Assembly (NCBI GenBank): GCA_028023455.1
Contig: JAQFVV010000049.1
Location: 7,925,647 to 7,989,646, forward strand
Direction: 5' to 3'
Length of the DNA stretch: 64,000 nucleotides
Source: Epiperipatus broadwayi
Taxonomy: Eukaryota; Onychophora; Udeonychophora; Euonychophora; Peripatidae
Shown here: positions 11,701 to 23,990 of the stretch, piece by piece
Numbering within the stretch: position 1 is the first letter of the stretch
How the letters are laid out: the number at the start of each line of letters is the position of its first letter
Made by a program: the position numbers and the translations under genes
Notes under the pieces: model-generated
Databases searched by the model: none
What the model saw: the letters and a program-made list of their open reading frames with translations, nothing else
Told to the model about the DNA's origin: nothing

Positions 11701-12008
11701 TTTTTTTTTTTTTATTTTCTATTTATGTCAAATATAATATCTCTATTTTAAATAAATTGCGAAATACTTTACTTTTATTTATTCTTACATAAAACATATC
11801 TACCCATTCAATCCTACAGCTGCGAATAAAAATCCCCAAAGAATGACAACAACAAATATTCTAATATCTTATTTAAACCTATGATATAATATAATCAGCT
11901 ATATAACTCCACCAATGCATATAAAAATAATACCATGTTTTAGCATCTATATGAGACTCAAACTTGGGTCTTTAATTGGTTATTTCGGCCCGAGTTGGCG
12001 CGCCATTT
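11701..12008 (-). other. 5' leader of element 1
   Basis: This 308-bp untranslated leader lies between the 5' LTR and the gag Met. It holds the putative primer-binding site at its LTR edge. A T run on the sense-complementary strand (11699-11713) lies just ahead of gag. Packaging signals are expected here by analogy, but none is recognisable. Confidence 0.6.
11987..12005 (-). other. Putative tRNA primer-binding site of element 1
   Basis: In sense the LTR ends GGTTACA. After three A bases the sequence reads TGGCGCGCCAACTCGGGCC. It opens with the TGG that pairs with a tRNA CCA end, at the expected place. It resembles the Lys-tRNA-type site used by many animal retroelements (TGGCGCCCAAC...), with one extra base and some changes. 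The tRNA identity is therefore tentative. Confidence 0.55.
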
Positions 12009-14968
12009 TGTAACCGTCAGAATTGTTGAATGCTGTATTCCATTTAAATTGAAGAAAGAAGGCCCAAAATGTTGGTGCCAATTTGTAACTGATTGAATTG
12101 ATGGATGAAGGTGATGGTTAGGATGATCAATCTGATCTGATAAAAAATCTAAAAATCTTATTTAAATTAATCTGGTCTAGCTCAATCGGGTCGCCGTTAT
12201 GTAATAAACCATCACAAAGCACAAATAATCTCTCTTAAAGTTTAATTTACTTAAGTTATAAGTGAAATGGAGGACTAATGAGACTATCTGCTCCAGACAT
12301 CAACAAATCCATCACAATTACAACATAAATTGCAAAGAGCAGTGAAACCAACTACTATTGCCCTAAACAATAATATAGGATTAGGCTAACTACTTGATTG
12401 GCAATCTAATCAAAATCAAATCCAATTAATAACTAAAACAGATTCCAATATATATTTTATTAGCCTGTTACTGTTATAGTAATTTAAATCTACTTTATTA
12501 TTTAAAGATGCTGCCTTTTTAACTTAATGGATAAGCTTCTAAGTACCTGTAATAGTACTTTACAAAACATTCGTTTACATATATAGACATTATTTAAATA
12601 TCAAAACAAAATAATACTTGAACCCAAATATATATATATCTATCTTGATAAACGCTAAATAGAAAGATAAACACTCGTGTTAATAAGCGATATATATTTC
12701 TTTCTACTTCAATCTCTAATTAATAATTTTCTGTGGGCATCAACAGGTTTTATTATAATTTTATAAACACTTGGAAAATTTATGCACTCACTTAAATGTT
12801 TAAACAAATTAATATACGTCTATGGTTTACTAAGAAGCTACAAAATAATTTATAAATAATTTATAAATATCTTTCAATAAAGTGCTGCTTAATTAGTGCT
12901 TCGTTTATGTTTTTAAAATAGAATACTTCACTGGAGTTTAATATCAACACTCTATTAGCTCATCTCTAACTCTACAATGTCCAACCACATTACATAAAAG
13001 ACATATCAAGTTTCTATTGGATGTTTATTCACCTGTGAGTATTAATACAATCTGTTTGAAATTTTAAACAATTGAATAAAAATTGACCGGCAACAATTAA
13101 AACATATGATTATAATTGATATTTATACAAATCAAAATAATATTCAATTAAATCGGTCAATGAAGTTTATTCCCTTCATTTTATAGGAGTTTAAGGAAAA
13201 TATCCAAGACGAATTATTCTGAACCAAACGATAAAGTATAATCTATTTAGATTTTTATGACGGAATCAGACAAACATGAAATGATTGACTTTGTAATATT
13301 AACTAAGATAAATGAGAATATGTATATATAATATTCGAATGCAAATATAAATATAAAATTCATATGGAAACAAAATAAAATACTAATAAGCAAAACATAC
13401 CTTATCTTATATTCCAATTCGCTTGCCAAGCTGAGTTTGAATCCTATTACTTAAATAGCTACGCCGTCTTGTATAATCCAAATAAAACAAAATAATTAAC
13501 CTAGTCTTGATATTTAAATTAACTCAATTTATTAGATTATAGAAAAGAAAATTGACAATATTAATGATAAAATACATCGGAAATGACCTTATATTTTAGA
13601 TTGGTTGACTAAATAAAAATGATCAAATTGCTATGTGTATCTCTGAATATGTTGCAATAACAATTACGACAAACAAAAAATGAATGAGTAAATGACGGGA
13701 AAGGCTTTTGGATATTTTACTAAAAAAAAAAAATTTACATATAACCGATACCAAAAAAAATGTGAAATAGGAGGGTATCAAAATCTATTTGTTTATCAAA
13801 ATAATAACGGATAAATGAATATGAAATAATAAATATATTTGAGTCTTTCCGATCATCCTCATTTAATAAATTATATTACTTTTAGAGACAATAAAAAAAA
13901 ATCATTCCCTTTTATTACATATAAAAAAAAATTAATACACGCACATTTTATATAAAAAAAAATCATACCATATATATATGAGTCTGTTCGTTCACTATTT
14001 ATTGGCCCATTGATTGACTTCAGTTCTTATGGTGTAAAGAGAAGTTTCTTTGTCAGAAATAATAATCGCAAACTTTATAAGGCTTCACTAAAAGTTTTCT
14101 TTTTCCATCCGAAGAGGTGAGTGCACTTTGATTATCCCTTTTATGATGTGAATTGATCCAGTGGGTTCCTGTTCCTTTAATCGTGAGACGATGTTTACGC
14201 AAATCCATTTTTTTTTTAAATTAAAAATAGCCGACTTTTTTTTTTATAAAGCATTTTTTTTTTTTTTTTACTTCATAGGTTTCTTTTTTTTACACTTCGT
14301 TGCCGCTTCCCCGGAAACTTTTTGCAACTGCCCGCTAAATGATTGAACGGGCAGATAATTCCACTATTTTTCCATGTTTTATGGTTTTACACACAAAAAA
14401 AAATATTGAAAAAACTTTATTTGTTAAGACAGAAAATATGTCTGTCCTTGACTATAGCAAAAATGATGAAAAAGATCCTGTTATATTCTGTCGCGTCTTT
14501 TTTATATGTTCTCTTTCTGACGTTTTTCGTATCTTGACGACCATTCAATATTACTCAATTAAAAACTCAATTCTATCAATTTTCTTATAGTTTTTTTTCG
14601 CGCGGTTTTGGGGTAAGTTCGGAGAAAAAGATACATAAAAATTAAATCCAAATTCGATTACAATTTTTTTTATTATTTACAAACCAAAATACAAAATTGA
14701 TATAATAACCTTTTAAATTATTGATAAACATCAATAATTTACACATATCTATATTTTTTAATAATAATATTTTTTTAAATTAATTTATAAACACATATAC
14801 TCAACATAAAAAACATTGAACTGTATGTAATAATGTTACTATGGTGACTGCATTCATATATGAAATATATAAAATAATATCGATCCTATTTAGTTAAACT
14901 TATATTGTACTGAATTGTTTATTTTTTTTTATATATATATACCTGGATCATCAATTTGAACATTCACA
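12009..14968 (-). repeat. 5' LTR of Gypsy element 1
   Basis: This 2960-bp LTR is expected to supply promoter and leader for gag-pol transcription on the minus strand. It is the near-identical partner of 2171-5137. I could not place the transcription start or polyadenylation site with confidence. Several T runs of 9-13 bases near 14207-14290 differ in length between the two LTRs, as mutable homopolymers do. Confidence 0.95.
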
Positions 14969-15018
14969 ATATATATATGTTAAATGTAATATTGTTCAAG
15001 GCTAAATGTGTTTATAAG

Positions 15019-15201
15019 TAATCATTAAAACCAGTTAAGCCTAATATCAATAACAATTAATAATTTCAAACTGTTGTCAAGGCAACCTCCTTTTAACATT
15101 AAGGGTGGAATCCCACCTTTATTGTTAAAAGAAGGTTGCCTTGAAAACAGTTTGAAGTGTTGATTGTTATTGATATTAGGATTAACTGGTTTTAATGATT
15201 A
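15019..15201. repeat. Hairpin MITE, family H1, copy 1
   Basis: A 183-bp near-perfect inverted repeat. It starts TAATCATTAAAACCAGTTAA and ends with its complement. Pairing continues to the centre, where GGTGG and CCACC face each other across four bases. A relative lies at 54793-54973 and a piece of one arm at 23939-23990. No coding capacity. The TA at each end could be a TA target duplication, as in Tc1/mariner-type MITEs, but this is not certain. Confidence 0.8.
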
Positions 15202-17640
15202 AAGGTATATAGTATTAGAAGTAGTTTTGCTTAATTATGTTATAATCATTATCAACTGAAATTAAATGGATGAAAAATAATTATCACATCTGATTTTCTG
15301 AAAACTTTAAACTTCTCTCTTTTTATAATGTCTTTTATCATGTAATACTTTTGTGTAAACTGAATAGAAGTTAAATTTAAGATTACAAGATTTTTCTTGA
15401 TAAATGAAATTTGAAGTATTATTGGACTAATCATTTTACTTCCTCTAAAAAATAAACAACTAAAAATATTATATCTAGATAAAAAATCTTACATAAGTGA
15501 GTCAAGATGTTGTTTAGAAAAGAAATTAAATTAACATCAAGAAATGATCCTTTTAATAAACTTCAGTTTACTTTGATCACAAAAAACTTATGATTATAAA
15601 TCTAATTTCAAATCATGCAATATTACATGAAAAAAGATATCAAAGAAGAAAAAAAAAGAGCAATTTTTATAAAAGTTAAACATTCAATACATAGAGAATG
15701 TGTCAATACTAAAATGCAATTTTTAGAAAATCATTTGACACCTATTTCTCATCTACATAAGTTTCATTGATAATGATTATAAATTAAATAATAAAATGTA
15801 TTTCTATATAAATTATATTATATATATAGATCAATGTGTGTGTAAATATTGTATTTCAATGAATAGTGAGAAATATTTAAAATGTTTTGCACAATTTATA
15901 TATATATGTGTGTGTATATGTATATGAAAAATGATTCAAAAATATGCATGGACTTATAGATATAAACATTGAAATATAATAGGATTTTTTTTCATGTAAC
16001 AATCTACATAAAATTTTAGCTACATGGTAACTAGGCAACAATCAATTTAAACTAGCAATGCAAACTGAAATTGCATAATCTAGTAGTAGCAATAGTATAT
16101 GGATAAGCCAAAGCTGTAATCCTCTTAACTTAATACTCTAGATGGTGTATGAATAGTGAATAAAATGGAAATATAATAACTTCTCTGAATTTTCACTAGT
16201 AACCTAATATAACCCAGAGAATTATAGATAGCTAGATTTTAGCTGAAATTTTATCTTGAGTATGTATGAAAAAAAATCCTTTCTATTTCAAAATATATAT
16301 GTATGCCAGATATTTTTTATATTAAGTATAAATTTACATAGAGTGAAATCACTAGTAATGCAAACGTAGTTGACCCTATAATATTCAGGATGGCAATTAA
16401 TTTTGTCATTATATTACCTATGTAATTAATTAACATTATTTATAAAGTAATTTTATAACTCAATTTTTACATTTTAATCCCTATGTGTGTGGGATTATAA
16501 AATTTGCAATAGCCTATTAAAAGATTTTAAAAAATTGAGAAAGTTTATATATTTAAGCCACTTTAACATAATACTTTTTTTGCATAGTCTACTAATAAAG
16601 TTTTGCTATTTCAATAAATCCATTAGCTTAACCCTGTGTTGTTGGGATTTGAATAGAAACATGGAAATCATTAATCTAGCTTGTTCTGCATAACGGAATA
16701 TGCCATGAAAAAGTAGTCATTATTAATTTTTAATGTTTTGTATGTGTGCATTTTTCATTTAGGCAAAAACATATTTTTTTAATATTAATAATTTTTTTTT
16801 CTGGTCCAATTTCCCAATTGTATTATTTATGATATTTGAAAAATTATTTTTTCATTAGTTTTTCAACTTCAGAGCAATTGAATATTCTAATGGGATTTTT
16901 TTTAAAGGGGGTAATATAGATTTACAATTACTTTAAACAATAACAACAAAAATAAAAAATATAAATTAGATTTTTTATTATTATCAAAATATTGTCAGAT
17001 GTAAATTTGGTCATAAATTAATAAAAATGAAATGAGGTGAAGTTTATGCACTTCTAAAAAAAGCTAACAATGATTAATGTGCGAAATTTCTAATGTAAAT
17101 TAAAAAATTACGAGTTAATTCCTAAATGCTTTTGTTTATTTTAAAATGATATTTTTTTTAATATATCATTGTCTATTAATATATTTAATGATATTTTCCA
17201 TTATCTTATTAATAAATCTACTTAAAAATTAGCTTGATTACATAGTAATTATTTATGCAGAAATAAATGTAGACTTAAGTACCACCAAAACGCGATAAAA
17301 TATTATAAGCTTGTTACTTTTCAACATAATTACCATGAATACATAGCTTTTATTAATTAAATATTTTTAAAAACAGTAATGTAACTAAATGTTGTAATTT
17401 ATATTATTATTTGGGATTTGAATTTTAATGCTGTATATACAGAATAAATAAGAAATTATAATTTTATAAACAAAATATAATTAAACAATAATTATTAAAC
17501 TTGAATAAATAACATATAAAGCACTAATGGACCTATTTTGCTAGCAATGAAATTTAAATTTTAACACTGTATAAATGTATATTTATATGTTTATATCAGT
17601 ATGTATGCATAAATGTACCTATGCATATATAATAAACAGT
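15202..17640. other. AT-rich non-coding stretch
   Basis: No gene-like frame. It contains short TA/TG microsatellite patches near 15815-15845 and 15895-15925 and many A/T tracts. Open frames at 15252-15434 and 16487-16693 are low-complexity and not supported. Confidence 0.6.
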
Positions 17641-17935
17641 GTAACAACTGAAACACAGGCTTATTATATACCTGTGTCTATATATGTAATATATAGGATA
17701 TATGAGCACAGACTTTCACACAACACTGATACACTTGAACACACATATGTTGAAAAGATAAATAATCACCAATATACGTATTTCATGCTAAACCAGCAAT
17801 CATCAGTTGGTTCAGATTACCATCTCCACACATATATGCTATAAGTGCTCAGATATATATTAAGATAGCCAATCTTCATACTTTAGTGGACAGGCTTCAA
17901 TCTACTCCACACTCCAACTCTTCAAAGGTACACTT
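17641..17935. repeat. Dispersed repeat with shared 50-bp core, copy A
   Basis: About 295 bp alignable by eye to 59200-59478, 59821-60098 and, inverted, 60295-60563. Shared landmarks in order: a GACTTTCACA segment, ACTGATACACTTGA, TTGAAAAGATAAATAATCAC, the core (17781-17830, with CCAGCA and CAGTTGG), then CCAATCTTCATACTTTA and a closing CTCCAACTCTTCA. It has no poly-A tail and no recognised class. Confidence 0.75.
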
Positions 17936-18384
17936 ATATAAAATAATATAATAACTATTTATTAGGAGAATATGATATATGAAGCATTAAAGAAATAATT
18001 TAATGGTTTATTGCTCAGTTCATAAAAAATTTAAGCAACAGTGGTGAAAGAGCTTCAGCTCTGGTTAATGAACCTCGAGTTCCAGAATCTGCCACAATAT
18101 AATGACAATAAATCATGCAGGGTTACCATAATTGAAAGGTTCATGGCTTAAGAGTTCATATGAAGTTTGAGCACCAGAGGTAACAGACTAAATCATAATA
18201 CATAAATCTTGAGCTACAAAAGTTACTACTATACTATTGCACTAAATGACGTGGAGTATAATAAGCCTTAATGCATCCTCTACTTATCTTGCAAATAAAT
18301 TTTAATTTTAACACTTGATACTTTGTCATTTTTAATACTACTATAAAGTGCCAAAATTGGAATTAGTTGAGCCAAGTATACATT
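17936..18384. other. Unassigned sequence, slightly less AT-rich
   Basis: No gene. A segment at about 18030-18180 (around GAACCTCGAGTTCCAG) is less AT-rich than its surroundings but matches nothing else I could see in the window. Confidence 0.5.
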
Positions 18385-19450
18385 CAACATTTGTACATCA
18401 TATTCATGTTATCATTATCAACCATTATCAATCCACTGCAGGATGAAGGTCTCTCCAAGTTTAATCCATCTTCTCCGATCTTTAGCTTCTCTTCTCCACA
18501 TCACCCCTACACATTTTCTTATTTCATCCATCCATCTTACATGTGGTCTCCTTCTGGGTCTTTTACAATCTCTTGGAATCCAGTTTAAAATTTCAATTGT
18601 CCATCTATTATCATCTCTTCTAGAAATATGTCCAGCCCAACTCCACTTCAATCTTTTAATTTTTTCAATGAGGTCAGTAACACCTGTTTGTTCTCTTACC
18701 CATACATTGCGTTTTCGATCTCTTCTTGTTACTCCCAACATACATCTCTCCATACTTCTTTGAGTGGTCTGAAGTCTCTGTATTGATCTTCTATTAAGTG
18801 TCCAAGTCTCAGATCCATAAGTAAGAACTGGTAAAACACATTTGTTAAAAACCTTTCTTTTCAAACACATAGGCATATTTCCTTTTAATATCAAGTTATT
18901 TCTACCAAAAGCACTCCAACCAAGTTTAATTCTATGATTAATTTCCTCTATTATGTTTCCATCTGTATTAATAATCTGACCAAGGTATTTGTAACTCTTA
19001 ACTTCTTCTAATTCATCATAATCAATCTTTATTTTCATATTTTGAGCAAATCGATTAAACATTACTTTAGTCTTTTTAACATTTATCTTTAGTCCTACTT
19101 TCCTACTTTCATCTGATAACTCCTGCAACATTTCCTGCAGCTCGGAAGCATTATTTGCAAAAACAACTACATCATCTGCGAAATCTAAATGACTTAAATA
19201 ATCTCCATTTACTTTCACTCCTTTAGTTTCCCATTTTAATCCACAAAATACTTCTTGCAGCACTGCTGTAAAAAGTTTTGGAGATATGGAGTCACCTTGT
19301 CTTACACCTTTCTCAATGTTGACTTTCCCAGTATCATTATGTAATCTAATTGTTGCTGTTGCATTTTTATAAATATTCTTTAAAATATGACAATATCCTG
19401 GATCTATACCTTGATGATCCAATGCTTCAGAAAGGAGTTTGCTATTAACT
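18385..19450 (-). pseudogene. 5'-truncated RTE-type non-LTR retrotransposon (RT C-terminal half)
   Basis: A frame of 334 residues from its first Met (19422-18418) continues homologous upstream to about 19450, where the similarity stops. It carries RT motifs GVRQGD (39-44), FADD (81-84, catalytic) and YLGQII (146-151). The C-terminal part typical of RTE-type endonuclease-reverse transcriptases follows: LTYGSETWTL about 200-209, WAGHISRRDDNRW about 262-274, a basic KRPRRRP stretch, and WMDEIRK. The endonuclease and N-terminal RT are missing, as expected when target-primed copying stops early. The 3' end after the stop carries TGATAA-like repeats (18385-18417), a normal RTE tail. The remaining frame is unbroken, so the copy is not very old. 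It cannot move by itself. Confidence 0.9.
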
Positions 19451-19981
19451 GAAAGGAGACCCTTTGATTCCTCTTGGAGGCCTTAAAGGAACCGAGCAGG
19501 GCAAATTCCTAATGTCCACTCCATACGTTCTTGTCGTTGCAGCTGTTATTACTATATGTTTATTCATATAGTATACGAACATGGATGGGCTGCTCACCAA
19601 CACACATTAGCCAGCATGGTGAGTTTATTGTCTTTTTACCTCTGAGTTTAAGATCAAGAAACACCATGGTCTTTCTTCTCAGTGCCTGATAAGGCAGAAT
19701 GAATGTTTGTGTAAATGATTCATGTTATATGTTGAATTAAATATTTCTAGGTTTTTTTATTATAATAAAGAATAAAAATGAGATTATATTCATGTAATCA
19801 GAGATAACTTTTAATTTTTAATGTTGCTAAAAACTATCAATTACTTGTAATAGATAATTCCTGAGCCTAAACAAGTTTTTTCATTAATCTATAATAGCTT
19901 TTTTGATGGAGTTTGCATGTGTTCTTATACATAGAAAATAAATAAATAAATTATATACAAACTAGGTATTAGAGGGTGGTG

Positions 19982-20455
19982 TAATTAAAAAGTACTGAGC
20001 TGTTAACACAAACATGAAGATTTAAATGTTTTATATCTCTAATTCATCTTAGGAATAAAGGTTTTTGAAAATTGCATGCATAGTGAGAGAGGTATTTCTT
20101 TGCTGTGATTAAGTTTCACTGTGGTGGAATTAAGATGAAGGATACACTAATAAAAACAAAAAACTTGATAATATTTCTGTAGTACAAACACTATTCACCA
20201 TTTCTCAAGATGTTAAACAAAATTAAAAACTAGTACCTATTTTTTATTAAAATGATATAATTGAAAAATACTATTCTGTTAACATAGGCATGAAGTTTCA
20301 GATTTATAATACCTCTAGTTAATCTAATTAGTGAAAATTATTCATGAACTATATGCATTGTAAGAGAGGGTGAACTAAGTTTAAGCACTGATGGATGGTT
20401 GTGATATGGGAAAGTTGAAATGGAAAGTATACTGATAAAAACAAAAAAATACTTA
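19982..20455. repeat. Diverged tandem duplication, period about 274 bp
   Basis: Segments starting near 19982 and 20256 share, in the same order, AAAARTACT...CTGTTAACA...CATGAAG, GAAAATT...ATGCAT, a GTGAGAGAGG/GTAAGAGAGG motif and ACTRATAAAAACAAAAAA. Many substitutions separate the units, so the duplication is old. No coding role. Confidence 0.6.
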
Positions 20456-22702
20456 AACTCTTATGAGATATTCATGTACATAAATAAGATGGTAAAAGTG
20501 TATTATTATTTCAGTGTATGAAAGGGCATGTGTATATAATTATATTATAATAAATAAATTCAGCATTTCAAAATATATGTAAAGACTAATATTACTCTCC
20601 AGCATTCATAAAATAATTATTTATATCTGCTCCTGTTAGATTTTATAAAAATGGTAAATATAATAAGTGATATTATTAAAAGTTGGCATACAGTAGCCAA
20701 CTCTTGGGAAATCAGATATTGCAAGCTTATTAAAACAAATAAATTAGACGGGGAAATGAAAAGAATTACTTTTTTTCATATTTTTTATAATAACAATTAT
20801 TAACTGATTTAAATTTTTTTATTCTTGATGTGAATAATATAAAGATTTTACACAATAAAAATATGAATATTTAATGCTTATTAAGAGTTGTTAGGGAAAA
20901 AAGACAAGTTAAAAATTATAAGACATAATCAAATAAAATAAATAATCTTTTCCCTTTCTCTTTAGTAAATTTTATTTATTTATTAGTATTTCACTTTTAA
21001 AAAAATAAAATAGATAAATAAGTAAAAATTTTAAGTAATGGGTATCAGTTTTTTTTTAAAAAAAAAGAAGAGAAAGAAAAAAGTTTTAACATTTTTACTA
21101 AAGAGTGCTGTTTTTTTATTTAATTAAAGTTGATTATTTTCCTCTCTATAAAAATGTAATGTTTTTCAAATTAAAGTAAAGTGTAATTAAATGCTTATTT
21201 TGGGTTTTATTAATTAAATAGAATAACAAATACTGTTTTTAGTAAATAAGATATGGGTAGGTTTTTTTAATTAATTAAAAAATAAAAAAGGAGGAAACTA
21301 ACCTTTTTATAAAAATAGAATTTATTGGTCAGAGTTTAATACTGTCATTTCTGAAATGTTGTGTGATTGGATGAATAACAAGATTGTTTTACAAAATGAA
21401 ATAGGGTCATAGGTTAAAACATTAGACTTCAGTGTTTTGTGAGCAACAATCATTCTTGAGTTAGTTGTTAAAAAAAAACAGCAGTAGCCGATCAACTTTT
21501 GAAAAAAGATCAGTGAGAAATAATCTTGAATTCTGAAGTAAGACTAATCTCATTACTAATTTGAAAAAGTGTTTTTTTGAAATAGATTTGATAAAAATCA
21601 TTTGCTAAGCTTCAGTTAAAAACTAAGAATCACCAAATCTAATTATGTAACATGTTCACTAAAATTACAATATAGAAAGAGAATAATCCTAAAACTAATC
21701 TGGTTCAAGCCTTGTATTTTTTCCAAAATCTGATGTCTCTGCCTGTGTTAATCTGATTAGTAAATTATTATATTGTAAAATGGTTATAATTAATTGTGTT
21801 CATCTATTTTGGAAATCTGTGTTAATTTGGAAATTGATATAAGCATCAACTGAAAAATTGAACCTACAACAAAAATCATGAGTAAATTCAACTTGTAATA
21901 ACCAACTCTGGAAATTATTATTCTGATTATAATGTAAACATTTGAAAAAACAAGGAAGAAAAACTAACAGGAAAACTAAAAATTATAACTACTAAAGACC
22001 TCAAAGGAATAAAACCATAGTAATACAAAGTTTTGTAGTGTGCACATGGACAGTTACAAATAATTTTTACAATAAATAATTTTAACTTAGTTTTTTGTTG
22101 TTGAAACATTTTTAATATAATAATGCAAACAATTGACTATAATGAATATTTTAGTTGTTTTGTACTAAATATTTTTCTCTTCAAAATGTAAAAAAGCACG
22201 AAACCTTCCCATTTTCATAGAAAAAGATAAGAAGGTTTTAGTTAGTCTTAAATTTTTTCTTTTTCTATGAAATGTTGTTTTTCAATTTTAATCACTGAAA
22301 ATGGAAATAATTCTGTATAAAGTAAATGTTACTTAATTTAATTAGTAAGAGTCAACAATTCAATCTTGTTTTATAAAATTATACGTGTATAGATAATTGA
22401 TAGATTTGAAATTATCATATTGTCACATCTTTTCTGAATCCATTAATTTAGTAGTTAATTTCATTAAATAGGTGTTTGAAAATAATAGTGTTAAAGTTTT
22501 TATTTCTCTACCTATCTGTTCTCTGAATTGGAAATGTGTGTGATTTGATTACAGTATGAAATGGTACATTAAGGAATTGGTAGCTTAATCTAGTAAAATT
22601 ATTTTAATTGAAATAGAAAATTACATTTATATTTTCTTTTTTTCACAGTTTTTAATCCTTATGATATTGAGCTAGCTGTTGAGCAATAATAGTTAATTTA
22701 TA

Positions 22703-22705
<3 letters not shown>

Positions 22706-22738
<33 letters not shown>
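22706..22738. repeat. TA dinucleotide microsatellite
   Basis: About 16 uninterrupted AT repeats followed by GTTTGTG. Simple repeat only. Confidence 0.9.
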
Positions 22739-22740
<2 letters not shown>

Positions 22741-23248
22741 TGTGCTTGTACATTGAAATTGTTTTCTGGATAACAAAGATCACTTTTGAAATCCATTCGC
22801 TGCATTTTATTTAAGATTAGAAATTTATAGTTGGCATGTACACTCATGGTACCATAGGGCTAGAGCATTAAGGATGGTCAGCATATATCAGAATTCCAGC
22901 AATTTTTTATTAGGATAAATTTTTTAGCACTTAAGTTTGTGCATTCAAATGATTGTTGTATAAATATGCTCTGAGTTTGGGAATTGGCTAGAAAATAATT
23001 AGCCTATGTATAATTTATCTCTTTTCGATTCTGTCACAAGAGATGACAGTTAATTATTCTTGCTTAATACTGGTGATGTAACTTATAATTGTTGTAATTG
23101 CATATTTTATTTTATGTTAATTCTCTCATGCTTCTTTTATATTTGTACATTGACTATTTCTTGACAAAGTAAATTTATCTTATTTGAGATTGTGATATTT
23201 GGGGGTGATAATGATCACCATTCTACCATGTTATTCTTTATTTTTAAT

Positions 23249-23250
<2 letters not shown>

Positions 23251-23283
<33 letters not shown>

Positions 23284-23305
23284 ATATATATATATATATA
23301 TATAT
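23251..23305. repeat. TA microsatellite, two runs split by a G
   Basis: Two alternating AT runs of about 28 and 24 bases, separated near 23279 by a short interruption (TAGAATA). The two halves could fold on themselves. Confidence 0.9.
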
Positions 23306-23478
23306 TCTTTTATTGTATATGTAATTCTTTTGCATATGGGGGTATGATTGCTTTACAAAGCTGTTCATCACCAAAAATGCACTCAGCTAAATTAAAAAAT
23401 GAAATAAAAACTGCTTTGTAAATTGTATTCATATCCATTTTCAAAAGAATTATATTGTTAAAAGAATATAGTTTGATA

Positions 23479-23894
23479 TTAAACAGGCAAAACTCTCCAT
23501 ACAGTAGTGCCATCCTATGCCAACCAAAGTGATTAATGAATACCAGAAGGAATCCCCATCTAGTGCCTACTCATCCAATATCCCCAGACTAGTTTCTGGC
23601 TTGTGGCCTTCTTCAGTGAGGAGCCTTGGATCTGAGAGCACTGCACCTAGATCTTGGGATCTAATGCAACCCTCCAGCAGCCACCTTTTATCTCTACTTA
23701 ACTACAAAACTATGAGTCTAAAATTTGAAAATATAATAATATTTTCAATCTAAGCTCAATAGCCAGAAACTAGTCTGGAAGTATTGGATGAGTAGGCACT
23801 AGATAGGGATTTTATGCCCAAGCTTTCTGACATCCATTGATTACTTTGATTGGCTCAGGGTGACACTACTGTATGGAGAGTTTTGCCTGTTCAA
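23479..23894. repeat. Foldback repeat H2, 125-bp arms
   Basis: The left arm (23479-23604) starts TTAAACAGGCAAAACTCTCC. The right arm (23759-23894) ends with its complement. Other paired blocks include TAGTGCCTACTCATCCAATA and AGACTAGTTTCTGGCT. The 154-bp loop is less AT-rich and unrelated to anything else here. The motif AGTTTGATATT occurs just left of the element (about 23469) and again about 45 bp right of it (about 23940). No coding capacity; a non-autonomous DNA element is likely. Confidence 0.75.
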
Positions 23895-23938
23895 TAACAG
23901 TTATGTGCTAACATAAGAGATGGTGATCATGTGATGTT

Positions 23939-23990
23939 TAGTTTGATATTGTTATCTATATGGGGATTGTCTAAGTGTTGACTAATTTTT
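23939..23990. repeat. Fragment of one arm of hairpin family H1
   Basis: Matches the right arm of the 54793-54973 hairpin: GTTATCTATATGGGGATTGTC here against ATTATCTATATTGGGATTGTC there, followed by GTTGACTAATTT against ACTGACTGATTT. Only this arm is recognisable. Confidence 0.55.

Larger units (their letters stand above)
2171..14968 (-). mobile_element. Complete Gypsy-type LTR retrotransposon (element 1)
   Basis: A 12.8-kb element read on the minus strand. In sense order it has a 5' LTR (12009-14968), a 308-bp leader with a putative primer-binding site, gag (11700-9850), pol (9847-6557), a 1.4-kb untranslated stretch, a polypurine tract (5139-5150) and a 3' LTR (2171-5137). Both LTRs run TGTGAATG...GGTTACA in sense. 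Domain order PR-RT-RNase H-IN, with integrase after RNase H, defines Ty3/Gypsy. Both frames are unbroken and the LTRs differ at only about 14 sites by eye, so the insertion looks young. There is no env frame. The target duplication is unresolved because both flanks are alternating AT: ATTT before the left LTR, ATATAT after the right. Confidence 0.95.
19451..23478. other. AT-rich non-coding stretch with small repeats
   Basis: No supported gene. It contains a diverged tandem duplication (19982-20455), A/T-tract DNA near 20740-21330 and two TA microsatellites. The first 250 bases (19451-19700) are less AT-rich and include a short palindrome at about 19552-19575 (TACTATATG...CATATAGTA). I cannot assign this part. 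Confidence 0.55.

Noticed and set aside
17575-17844. 89-residue frame sharing a VEKINNHQ...VGSDYHLHTY stretch with 59169-59429
   Set aside because: It is the translation of dispersed repeat copies A and B; copy C has stops in it, so a conserved protein is not supported.
18443-18763. 106-residue plus-strand frame and 18367-18588
   Set aside because: Antisense shadows of the RTE reverse transcriptase.
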